Assembly (NCBI GenBank): GCA_946886065.1
Contig: CAMPHU010000279.1
Span: 1 to 5,668 of the forward strand
DNA length: 5,668 nucleotides
Source of the DNA: an uncultured Massilia sp.
Lineage (GTDB): Bacteria > Pseudomonadota > Gammaproteobacteria > Burkholderiales > Burkholderiaceae
Reading direction: 5' to 3'
The position numbers and the translations under genes are program-made. The notes under the pieces were generated by a model. It saw only the letters and a list, made by a program, of their open reading frames with translations. It had not been told where the DNA came from and did not search any database. Shown piece after piece: positions 1 to 5,668 of this stretch. Position 1 is the stretch's first letter; each line of letters opens with the position of its first letter.

Positions 1-66
1 GGACGACGTGAGAAGGTTGCGGGGCGTGGTGACTGTAGCGACGGGCCACTGCTCCTCTTGCACAAT

Positions 67-116
67 AAAAAACGGCCCGCGCCGAAGGCGCACAGCGCCT
101 TGCGGACGACGGGCCG
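67..116 (-). terminator. Rho-independent terminator of the TonB receptor gene
   Basis: Read on the minus strand, a perfect 7-bp outer stem (positions 116-110 with 79-73, CGGCCCG/CGGGCCG) closes around a second perfect 7-bp stem (101-95 with 91-85, AAGGCGC/GCGCCTT) with a three-base loop. An extra 3-bp pairing (105-103 with 84-82) lies between them across a one-base bulge. Six T residues (72-67) follow the outer stem directly. The structure begins 13 bases after the receptor stop codon. On the plus strand no T-run follows, so it should work in one direction only. Confidence 0.9.
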
Positions 117-129
117 CCAACGGGGCCAA

Positions 130-2979
130 TCAGAAGAACTTGTAGGTCGCCATCAGGGTGAACGAGCGGCCACGCGGGTCGGCCACGCGCGGTTCCCACG
201 AGCTGCCGGCGCCGGTGTTGCTGTCGTAGGTGATCGCGAACGGCGGATCCTCGTCCAGCAGGTTCTTCACGCCGGCGGTCAAGGTCAGGTTCTTGAAGCC
301 GGTGTAGTTCACCGTCAGGTGGTAGATCGAGTACGCATCCACCTTCGGGTTGTAGTTCGACGGGCTCACCTTGCCGCTCGCCACGCCCGGCAGCACCTGG
401 TCGTCATAGCCCGAACGGTAGATGTTCTGCAGCATGCCGCTCCAGTTGCCGTACTTGTAGGTCGCGTAGGCGCTGTGCTTCCACTTCAGGCCCAGGTCGC
501 CGGTGAAGACGAAGCGGCCCACTTCGCTCGGACCGAAGGGAGCGTTGGTCGTGGCGCGCGACTTCTTCTCCAGCAGGCGCGAGCCGTCGATGCCCAGGCC
601 CCACTGCGAACCGGTGCTGAACTTGCCGTTCAGGCGGGCGCCCACTTCGACGCCGCGGGTGATGCGCTCGCCGGTGTTCATCCAGCGCTGGTCGATCGTC
701 ACCAGGGTGCCGGCCGCATCGCGGATGAAGGCGTCCTTAAAGAAATCGTAGTTCGCCACCATGTTCGTCAGGGTGAACGAATCGATCGTGTTTTCCTTGC
801 GGATCTCCCACAGGTCGGCGTTGGCCGAGAAGTAGCTGGTCGGTTCGAACACGACGCCGATGCTGCCCTGCTTGGCGGTCTCCGGACCGAGCTCGCGGCG
901 GCCGCCGGTCACGGTTTCCGGGTTGACCGAGGCGCAGCCCGGCTTGGCGGTGTCGACCTTGCCCCCCGGGCAGGTGGCCGGGTCGGCCAGGTCCTTGCCG
1001 ACGTAGGGCGAGATGGTCAGGCCGTTGAACAGCTGGTTGAAGGCCGGCGCGCGGAAGCTCTCGTTGTACGAACCGCGGAACATCAGCGAAGCCAGCGGCT
1101 GGTAGCGGAACGAGATCTTCGGATTGGTGGTGGTGCCGAAGCCCGTGTAGTGGTCGCGGCGCAGGGCCAGGGTCACTTCCAGCGCCTTGGTGATCGGCAC
1201 CAGCACTTCGGTGTAGACCGCCTTGATGTCGCGCTTGACGTCGTCGAGCGCGTTGACATCGTCGAACGGGGCGTTCAGGATCGCGCGGCGCTCGGCGATG
1301 TTACGCTCGTCGCCGTTGAACTTGTACTCTTCGCGGCGCAGGTCGGTGCCCACGGCGGCCATGACCGAACCGGCCGGCAGCTTGAACAGCTCGCCCGAGA
1401 TCGCCGCGTCGAACTGGGTCATGGTCGAGGTGCCGCCATACAGCACCACGCCGGCGGCGGAGGTTGCCTTGATCAGGTCGATCGCTTCCTGCGACTGGGC
1501 CTGGCCCGGCATCAGGAAGGGGTTGATCTTGCCCGACCCCAGCGCGTCCCGCAGCGGCGCGGTGTAGTTGTAGCCGGTGCCCAGGGTCGATTTCGACTCG
1601 CTGGTGGCGCGCGACAGGCCGACGCGGTAATCGAAGGTACGGCCGAACAGGTTCAGCGGACCGTCGGCGCCGACCAGCACGCGGCCGGCCTTGGTTTCGG
1701 TCTCGATCTCGCGGTTGCCGCAGTCCATGCAGCGCCAGCGGTAGGCGATCGGCAGGCCGTAGTTGGCCGCGACGCTCGGGAACACCTTGACCAGGGCGTT
1801 GTAGACGTCGTTATAGGCCGCACCGGTGCTCGGGTAGAACGAAACCGGGGTGAAGGTCGAGGACGAAGGCGAGACCTGGTTCGGCGAGAAACGCTTGGCC
1901 ACTTCGACGCGCGAGCCGACCGCTTCGGCGAACAGCTGGTGCTGGCCGACATTGAAGGTGGCGCGCGCCAGCGCGTTGGTGTTCTTGACCGGCTGCTGCA
2001 GCACGGCCGCGCGGCCGGTGTCCCAGGCGCAGCCATAGGCGGCGCCCGGCGTATCCCACAGCTTCTCGTCGTAGGCGCCCATGCCGTCGATGCTGTTGCA
2101 GCCCGGGCCGCCCGGCAGGTCCAGCAGGCTGATGCCGCTGTAGGTGGTGGTGCCGCCGCCCGGCAGGGTCGGGCCGTTGCCGGTGCGCGACAGCAGGGTC
2201 GGCGCCAGCGAGGTGGCGAAGATATTGGCGTGCGGCGCGCCGCGGGTATCGACCGACAGGCCGCGGTCCGGCTGGAAGGTGTTCACGAAATCGCGCTGGT
2301 CGCCGCGCAGGGCCTTGTTCTCGCTGTGCGCGACGGTCGCCAGCACGTTCCAGCCGTCGGCGTCCAGGTCGCCCCAGCCGCCGGTGAGCGAGGCGCGACC
2401 GATTTCCGCGCCGGGCTGTTCGGCCACGTCGACGAAGCCTTGCGCTTCCAGGCCCTTGTAGTTCTTGCGCAGGATGAAGTTGATCACGCCGCCGATCGCA
2501 TCGGTGCCGTAGATCGCCGAGGCGCCGTCCTTCAGCACTTCGACGCGCTCGACCGCCGCCATCGGGATCGAGTTCAGGTCGACCGCCGAGCCTTTCATGC
2601 CGTGGGTCGCGATGCGGCGGCCGTTGAGCAGCACCAGGGTCGAGTCGGCGCCCTGGCCGCGCAGGTTGGCCGAGGAAGCGCCGTTGTTGCCGCGCTGGGC
2701 GCCCGAGGTCACGTCGGCGTTCGAGGCCAGGTTGTCCGAGCCGTTGCCGTTCACGTTCAGGGTCGAGATCAGCTGTTCGGCGGTCACGATGCCCTGGTCT
2801 TCCAGCTGCTTGCGCGAGATGATCTCCAGCGGCAGCGCGCCCTCCTTGGCGATGCGCTTGATGCTGCTGCCGGTGATTTCCACCCGTTGCATCCCCTGCA
2901 CCTGCGGCTGCTCCTGCGCCACCGCCGGGCTCATCACCCCGATCAGGGCAATCATGTGTGCCAGCTTCTTCACCTTCAC
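130..2979 (-). CDS. TonB-dependent outer-membrane receptor
   Basis: A 949-residue outer-membrane receptor that would import a scarce ligand using energy from TonB-ExbB-ExbD. A basic n-region and hydrophobic core precede a signal peptidase I site after AVA (residue 21). A TonB-box-like VEITGS lies at 33-38. The plug domain (about 48-171) carries the family hallmarks LRGQGADSTLVLLNGRR (106-122) and VERVEVLKDGASAIYGTDA (143-161) followed by GGVINF. The rest is a long beta-barrel with alternating aromatic strands, ending RSFTLMATYKFF with the C-terminal Phe typical of outer-membrane proteins. There is no N-terminal STN signalling domain, so direct sigma/anti-sigma signalling is unlikely. Six cysteines fall in three close pairs: 294/317, 417/420 (CMDC) and 670/682. 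The start is GTG with AGGAGA upstream; a second in-frame GTG lies two codons in. The ligand cannot be read from sequence. The neighbouring peptide-type binding protein makes peptides or a peptide-like chelate possible, but this is inference. Confidence 0.96.
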   Translation of the reverse strand: MKVKKLAHMIALIGVMSPAVAQEQPQVQGMQRVEITGSSIKRIAKEGALPLEIISRKQLEDQGIVTAEQLISTLNVNGNGSDNLASNADVTSGAQRGNNGASSANLRGQGADSTLVLLNGRRIATHGMKGSAVDLNSIPMAAVERVEVLKDGASAIYGTDAIGGVINFILRKNYKGLEAQGFVDVAEQPGAEIGRASLTGGWGDLDADGWNVLATVAHSENKALRGDQRDFVNTFQPDRGLSVDTRGAPHANIFATSLAPTLLSRTGNGPTLPGGGTTTYSGISLLDLPGGPGCNSIDGMGAYDEKLWDTPGAAYGCAWDTGRAAVLQQPVKNTNALARATFNVGQHQLFAEAVGSRVEVAKRFSPNQVSPSSSTFTPVSFYPSTGAAYNDVYNALVKVFPSVAANYGLPIAYRWRCMDCGNREIETETKAGRVLVGADGPLNLFGRTFDYRVGLSRATSESKSTLGTGYNYTAPLRDALGSGKINPFLMPGQAQSQEAIDLIKATSAAGVVLYGGTSTMTQFDAAISGELFKLPAGSVMAAVGTDLRREEYKFNGDERNIAERRAILNAPFDDVNALDDVKRDIKAVYTEVLVPITKALEVTLALRRDHYTGFGTTTNPKISFRYQPLASLMFRGSYNESFRAPAFNQLFNGLTISPYVGKDLADPATCPGGKVDTAKPGCASVNPETVTGGRRELGPETAKQGSIGVVFEPTSYFSANADLWEIRKENTIDSFTLTNMVANYDFFKDAFIRDAAGTLVTIDQRWMNTGERITRGVEVGARLNGKFSTGSQWGLGIDGSRLLEKKSRATTNAPFGPSEVGRFVFTGDLGLKWKHSAYATYKYGNWSGMLQNIYRSGYDDQVLPGVASGKVSPSNYNPKVDAYSIYHLTVNYTGFKNLTLTAGVKNLLDEDPPFAITYDSNTGAGSSWEPRVADPRGRSFTLMATYKFF

Positions 2980-2984
2980 GCGTT

Positions 2985-2990
2985 TCTCCT
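2985..2990 (-). promoter_or_regulatory. Ribosome binding site supporting a GTG start
   Basis: AGGAGA on the minus strand ends five bases before the GTG at 2979. It supports this non-ATG start over the GTG at 2973 (11 bases away) and over the first ATG (residue 9, codon 2955-2953). Starting at that ATG would remove the basic n-region of the signal peptide. Confidence 0.75.
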
Positions 2991-3003
2991 AACGTTTTCC
3001 CTT

Positions 3004-3027
3004 GGTCCGCGGACCCGGGACCGGGTC
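3004..3027 (-). repeat. Two overlapping GC-rich palindromes in the receptor leader
   Basis: Positions 3004-3015 are the perfect 12-bp palindrome GGTCCGCGGACC. Positions 3012-3027 are GACCCGG-GA-CCGGGTC with perfect 7-bp arms. They share positions 3012-3015, so as RNA only one hairpin could form at a time. They lie about 14 bases upstream of the Shine-Dalgarno sequence of the receptor gene. They could act on mRNA stability or translation, or be a protein-binding site. No T-run follows, so this is not a normal intrinsic terminator. Confidence 0.6.
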
Positions 3028-3059
3028 TGCTCCATGCGCAATGTCTTAGCATTCCGCCA

Positions 3060-3088
3060 TTTTTATTGATTCAGAGTACGCCCAACAA
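3060..3088 (-). promoter_or_regulatory. Weak candidate promoter for the receptor gene
   Basis: On the minus strand TTGTTG (3088-3083) is 17 bp from TAAAAA (3065-3060). These match the sigma-70 -35 and -10 consensus at three and four of six bases. Transcription would begin near 3053, leaving a leader of about 75 bases that includes the overlapping palindromes. The -35 sits inside the inverted repeat at 3080-3095. The match is weak, and the gene could also be read from the upstream binding-protein promoter. Confidence 0.25.
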
Positions 3089-3095
3089 TTTGGGC
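3080..3095. repeat. 16-bp inverted repeat, possible operator
   Basis: GCCCAACAATTTGGGC has perfect 6-bp arms (GCCCAA/TTGGGC) around a four-base CAAT centre. Its size and its position upstream of the receptor gene, overlapping a candidate -35, fit a dimeric repressor site. It does not match an operator I recognise, such as Fur, LexA or NrdR. Confidence 0.45.
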
Positions 3096-3120
3096 CTATC
3101 CAATGAATAATCCGGAGGCC

Positions 3121-3126
3121 AGTATA
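3121..3126 (-). promoter_or_regulatory. Possible -10 element upstream of the receptor gene
   Basis: TATACT on the minus strand matches the -10 consensus at five of six bases, and a G two bases upstream gives half of an extended -10. No good -35 lies 16-18 bp further up. If used, it would give a leader of about 130 bases containing both the inverted repeat and the overlapping palindromes. Confidence 0.2.
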
Positions 3127-3168
3127 ACTAAGGGGAATGTTTTCTTTAGGAAAAACTCACCAATCCCC

Positions 3169-4947
3169 TCATCTCGCTCTGGAGAGGCGTGCTCTTTCTG
3201 CAACATCGACGTCGAGGTAACGCCAGGTCGTGAATTCGACCGGGTGGCGTTTGTAGTTTTTCAACCACGGATGGCGCAGGTCGCCGGAGAGCACATGGGT
3301 CAGGGGCACCCAGGGGTTGTAGGCGTGGATCAACTGGTTCATTTCGAAATACAGCTTCTGGCGCGCGGGGCCGTCGCCCAAAAGGCGCGCCTGTTCGTAG
3401 CGCGTGTTGTAGGCCGGCAGGTTGAAGCGGGCGTAGTTGGCGCGCCCCGCATTGGGGCCGTAGAGCAGCTGGTAGAAATTGTCGCCGTCGGGGAAGTCGG
3501 CGATCCAGTTACTCTCGAACATCTGGACCGTGCCCAGGCGCGAGGCCTTGATGATCTCGGTCTTCTTGTCGGACTTGAACACCACGCGCAGGCCGATGCT
3601 GTTCAGGCACTTGCGCCACAATTCGTCGCGCAGGCGCCCGCCGACGGTCGCTTCGCTGTGCATGGTCAGGGTCAGCGGCTTGCCGTCCGGGGCGCGCCGG
3701 AACCCGTCGGGATCGCGCCGGGTATAGCCATGGCGGTCCAGCAGCGCATTCGCCAGGCGCGGATCGTAGGGCACCGGGCTGCGGTAGCTGGGGTCGTAGC
3801 CCAGCACATTCGGCGGCAGCGGCGATTCGGCCTTGATCGCAAAGCCTTTTTTCAGCAGCGCGATGTCCTCGGCATTGTTGTAGGCCATCGAGATCGCGCG
3901 CCGCAGCGCCACCTTGTCCTTGCCGTAGCCGCCGACCACCGGGTCGTTCATGTTCATCCACATGTAGTAGGTCTGCAGCACCGGGAAGCGCGACAGCACG
4001 ATGCCGCGCGCCGCCAGCTCCGGCTTGAGCTGCCCGTCGCGCACCACCATGTCGGTCATCGATTCGGGGATCTGCTCCAGGTAGTCGTATTCGGCGTTCA
4101 GGAAGCCCAGCATGCGGCCCTGGAATTCCTCGGCGATCTTCACCTCGACCCGGTCGACCCGCGGCAGGCGCTTGCCTTCCAGCGCGGCGGCGATCGCCCG
4201 GTCTTCCGGATTATTTCCCGGGGTAGCGTGGAACACGGCCGTCGAATCCGGGTTGGCCAGCAGGACGATGCGGTCGCTGCGCTTCCAGTCGCCGATCATG
4301 AAGGGGCCGGTGCCGACCGGGTGGTTGCCGGCCTGGCCGGGATAGGCCTCGATCACCTCGCGCGCCACGACGCCAGTGGCGGGGGTGGCGAGGTAGAACA
4401 GGAAGTTGTTGTCCGGCGCGTTCAGGCGGATGCGCAGGGTGTAGCGGTCGGGCGCCTGCAGGCCGGCCACCGGGACCTCGTGGCCGAAGCGCTTGCGCAG
4501 GGCCTCGTCGCCGGCGATCTTGCCCTCGAACATATAGGCCCAGGGCGACTTGAGCGTGGGGTCGTACAGGCGCTTGATGCTGTAGACGTAGTCCTGGGCC
4601 GTCACCTCGCGCCGCGCGCCCTTGAAGGCCGGGTCCGGCGTGAACAGGATGCCGGGGCGGATGCGGAAGGTATAGGTCAGCCCGTCCGCGCTCACCTCGG
4701 GCATGGCGGTGGCCGTGTTCGGGCGCAGCCTGGCCGGGCGCGCCAGGTAGTCGTAGCGCAGCAAGGGATCGAACAGGTTTTCCAGCAGCGACAGGGTGGC
4801 GTTGTCGGAAGCGGCCGCCGGGTCCAGCCCGGTTTCGCTGGTGGACAGGAACATGCGCAAGACCTTCTCTTCTCCCTGCGCCGATGATGCGGCGGCGCCA
4901 CAGAGCAGAGGTAGCAATAATGCAAGCGTGGTCAGGCGGAGTGTCAT
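3169..4947 (-). CDS. Periplasmic ABC transporter substrate-binding protein (SBP_bac_5 family)
   Basis: A 592-residue binding protein of the oligopeptide/dipeptide/nickel class, which captures a solute in the periplasm and delivers it to an inner-membrane ABC permease. The signal peptide (1-23) has a leucine-rich core and a cleavage site after ASSA. Cys16 follows Leu-Leu, which is a poor lipobox, so a soluble protein is more likely than a lipoprotein. Family landmarks are GLDPA (40-44), LLENLFDPLLRYD (54-66), the DGLTYTFRIRPGILF block (88-102), the VTAQDYVYSIKRL block (115-127), and near the C-terminus WIADFPDGDNFYQLLYG. Length is in the usual range for OppA/YejA-like proteins (about 540-600). 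No permease or ATPase gene is adjacent: the upstream gene is divergent and the downstream gene is the TonB receptor. Related proteobacterial proteins are sometimes annotated as bicyclomycin resistance proteins; nothing here supports that role. The ligand is probably a peptide or similar small molecule, by family only. Confidence 0.95.
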   Translation of the reverse strand: MTLRLTTLALLLPLLCGAAASSAQGEEKVLRMFLSTSETGLDPAAASDNATLSLLENLFDPLLRYDYLARPARLRPNTATAMPEVSADGLTYTFRIRPGILFTPDPAFKGARREVTAQDYVYSIKRLYDPTLKSPWAYMFEGKIAGDEALRKRFGHEVPVAGLQAPDRYTLRIRLNAPDNNFLFYLATPATGVVAREVIEAYPGQAGNHPVGTGPFMIGDWKRSDRIVLLANPDSTAVFHATPGNNPEDRAIAAALEGKRLPRVDRVEVKIAEEFQGRMLGFLNAEYDYLEQIPESMTDMVVRDGQLKPELAARGIVLSRFPVLQTYYMWMNMNDPVVGGYGKDKVALRRAISMAYNNAEDIALLKKGFAIKAESPLPPNVLGYDPSYRSPVPYDPRLANALLDRHGYTRRDPDGFRRAPDGKPLTLTMHSEATVGGRLRDELWRKCLNSIGLRVVFKSDKKTEIIKASRLGTVQMFESNWIADFPDGDNFYQLLYGPNAGRANYARFNLPAYNTRYEQARLLGDGPARQKLYFEMNQLIHAYNPWVPLTHVLSGDLRHPWLKNYKRHPVEFTTWRYLDVDVAERARLSRAR

Positions 4948-4956
4948 GGCGGCGGG

Positions 4957-4961
4957 TCCTC
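4957..4961 (-). promoter_or_regulatory. Ribosome binding site of the substrate-binding protein
   Basis: GAGGA on the minus strand lies nine bases before the ATG at 4947. This is good spacing and fixes the start ahead of a well-formed signal peptide. Confidence 0.75.
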
Positions 4962-4988
4962 GAAAGCGTTGCGTATCAAATGCCGACG

Positions 4989-5018
4989 ATCATATGCGCG
5001 GCAGCGCAGGCCAGGCAA
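4989..5018 (-). promoter_or_regulatory. Candidate sigma-70 promoter of the binding-protein gene
   Basis: On the minus strand TTGCCT (5018-5013, four of six) and TATGAT (4994-4989, five of six) are separated by 18 bp. Initiation near 4982 would give a leader of about 35 bases with the GAGGA site in it. It could also serve the receptor gene by read-through, since no convincing terminator separates the two genes. Confidence 0.45.
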
Positions 5019-5078
5019 ATGGGATAGCGCGGTGGCGCGGGCTTATAACTTTTTCGCATGGCGCGGCTGCATTCTTTC

Positions 5079-5094
5079 ATCGTGGCACCACGAT
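5079..5094. repeat. 16-bp inverted repeat, possible operator of the SpmA-like gene
   Basis: ATCGTGGCACCACGAT has perfect 7-bp arms around a CA centre. It ends seven bases before the TATACT -10 element and covers the place where the -35 should be, where no good -35 hexamer is seen. A regulator bound here would block RNA polymerase or replace a -35 contact. It is not an operator I recognise. Confidence 0.5.
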
Positions 5095-5101
5095 CTCGGC
5101 C

Positions 5102-5107
5102 TATACT
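5102..5107 (+). promoter_or_regulatory. -10 element of the SpmA-like gene
   Basis: TATACT matches the -10 consensus at five of six bases. Transcription would start near 5114, about 35 bases before the ATG at 5149. No hexamer 16-18 bp upstream resembles TTGACA, so the promoter would be weak or regulator-dependent. Confidence 0.4.
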
Positions 5108-5148
5108 CTCCGCTGCACAATCTGCTGTACCTCTGCGGCGACCGACTC

Positions 5149-5668
5149 ATGGCACTCAATTACATCTGGACCGGATTCTTCCTCGTGGGCTTCATTGCGG
5201 CGCTGGCGCAATGGCTCTTCCTGGGCGACACCGAAATCTTCAAGCGCATCATCGACGGCACTTTCTCGTCAGCCAAGATGGCGGTGATGGACATCGCCCT
5301 GCCGCTGGCCGGCGTCATGACGCTGTGGCTCGGCATCATGAACGTGGGTGAGCGCGCCGGCGCCATCAACGTGTTCGCGCGCATCATCGCTCCCTTCTTC
5401 TCGCGCATCTTCCCCGAGGTGCCGAAGGACCACCCGGCCAACGGCCACATGGTGATGAACTTCTCGGCCAACATGCTGGGCCTGGACAACGCCGCCACGC
5501 CCTTCGGCCTGAAGGCCATGGAAAGCCTGCAGACCCTGAACCCGAGCAAGGACGAGGCCAGCAACGCCCAGATCATGTTCCTGGTGATCCAGACCTCGGG
5601 CCTGACCGTCATTCCGCTGGCGATCATGGCCCAGCGCGCGATCCTGGGCGCGGCCAACCCGGCCGACA
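5149..5668 (+). CDS. spmA: SpmA-type spore maturation / nucleoside-recognition membrane protein (5' part)
   Basis: The first 173 codons of an inner-membrane protein, open to the window edge. It aligns by eye with Bacillus SpmA: the MALNYIW start, VMTLWLGIMNVGERAG (56-71), then FPEVPKDHPANGHM (88-101), NFSANMLGLDNAATPFGLKAME (104-125) and EASNAQIMFLVIQTSGLTVIP (136-156). Hydrophobic segments lie near 5-25, 44-64 and 142-167. The conserved Asn, Ala-Ala-Thr-Pro and Gly residues fit the Gate/nucleoside-recognition domain. In B. subtilis SpmA and SpmB affect spore core dehydration; homologues are common in non-sporulating proteobacteria, often as an SpmA-SpmB fusion of about 400 residues, with unclear function. 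Whether this one is fused cannot be seen. The ATG has no clear Shine-Dalgarno sequence upstream, but no better in-frame start is near and the N-terminus matches the family. It is divergent from the binding-protein gene. Confidence 0.93.
   Translation, partial: MALNYIWTGFFLVGFIAALAQWLFLGDTEIFKRIIDGTFSSAKMAVMDIALPLAGVMTLWLGIMNVGERAGAINVFARIIAPFFSRIFPEVPKDHPANGHMVMNFSANMLGLDNAATPFGLKAMESLQTLNPSKDEASNAQIMFLVIQTSGLTVIPLAIMAQRAILGAANPAD

Noticed and set aside
1..57. A possible start of a further minus-strand gene (GTG at 49-47 after GAGGAG at 57-52)
   Set aside because: The spacing between GAGGAG and GTG is only two bases, and just 16 codons remain before the window edge with no recognisable sequence. 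It cannot be supported.
58..3069. A 1003-residue open frame on the plus strand, antisense to the receptor gene
   Set aside because: It lacks stops because the opposite strand uses GC-rich third positions. Its translation is a low-complexity mix of Arg, Ala, Gly, Val, His and Gln with no recognisable domain, while the minus-strand frame is an unmistakable TonB receptor.
3103..4887. A 594-residue open frame on the plus strand, antisense to the binding-protein gene
   Set aside because: It has the same compositional origin and no recognisable domain. The minus-strand frame has a signal peptide, a Shine-Dalgarno sequence and SBP_bac_5 motifs.
4900..4902. Cys16 of the binding protein as a lipoprotein attachment site
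   Set aside because: The residues before it are Leu-Leu instead of a small residue at -1, and a good signal peptidase I site follows at residue 23.
5083..5100. A possible sigma-54 promoter, because TGGCAC occurs at 5083-5088
   Set aside because: The -12 GC element is not at the required spacing (TC is found at 5096-5097), and the TGGCAC is explained by the palindrome.
5058..5351. A 97-residue open frame on the plus strand spanning the spmA start
   Set aside because: It is out of frame with the SpmA homology, has no domain, and its start lies upstream of the likely transcription start.
5160..5657. A 165-residue open frame on the minus strand inside the SpmA-like gene
   Set aside because: It is a shadow of the plus-strand frame, which matches SpmA over its whole visible length.

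Overview
The window looks like chromosomal DNA from a high-GC Gram-negative proteobacterium. The reasons are an outer-membrane TonB-dependent receptor, a Sec-exported periplasmic binding protein, and GC-rich third codon positions throughout. The style of the receptor and of the solute-binding protein suggests a betaproteobacterium of the Oxalobacteraceae type (Massilia, Duganella and relatives). That placement is an impression from protein style and is not proven by the window. I see no rRNA, tRNA, CRISPR array, insertion sequence or phage gene.

Layout from left to right. Positions 1-66 hold no supportable gene. Positions 67-116 form a strong intrinsic terminator that works on the minus strand. 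Positions 130-2979 (minus) encode a 949-residue TonB-dependent outer-membrane receptor. Positions 2980-3168 are a 189-bp gap that serves as the receptor's leader and probable promoter region; it carries a 16-bp inverted repeat and two overlapping GC-rich palindromes. Positions 3169-4947 (minus) encode a 592-residue periplasmic substrate-binding protein of the SBP_bac_5 (peptide/nickel/OppA-DppA-like) family. Positions 4948-5148 are a divergent promoter region, with a promoter-like sequence facing left and a -10 element preceded by a perfect 7-bp-arm inverted repeat facing right. From 5149 to the window edge (plus) lies the start of a SpmA-type 'spore maturation'/nucleoside-recognition membrane protein, cut off by the window.

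The two minus-strand genes are head to tail with no convincing terminator between them and a strong one after the second. They may therefore form a two-gene unit: a receptor that brings a ligand across the outer membrane and a binding protein that captures it in the periplasm. No permease or ATPase gene lies in this unit, so the binding protein would have to dock on a transporter encoded elsewhere. The SpmA-like gene is transcribed away from this pair, and nothing in the sequence links it to them functionally.

I found no clear evidence for a wholly new system. The most interesting items are the undescribed inverted repeats in the two promoter regions, the competing hairpins in the receptor leader, and the orphan binding protein paired with a cysteine-decorated receptor.
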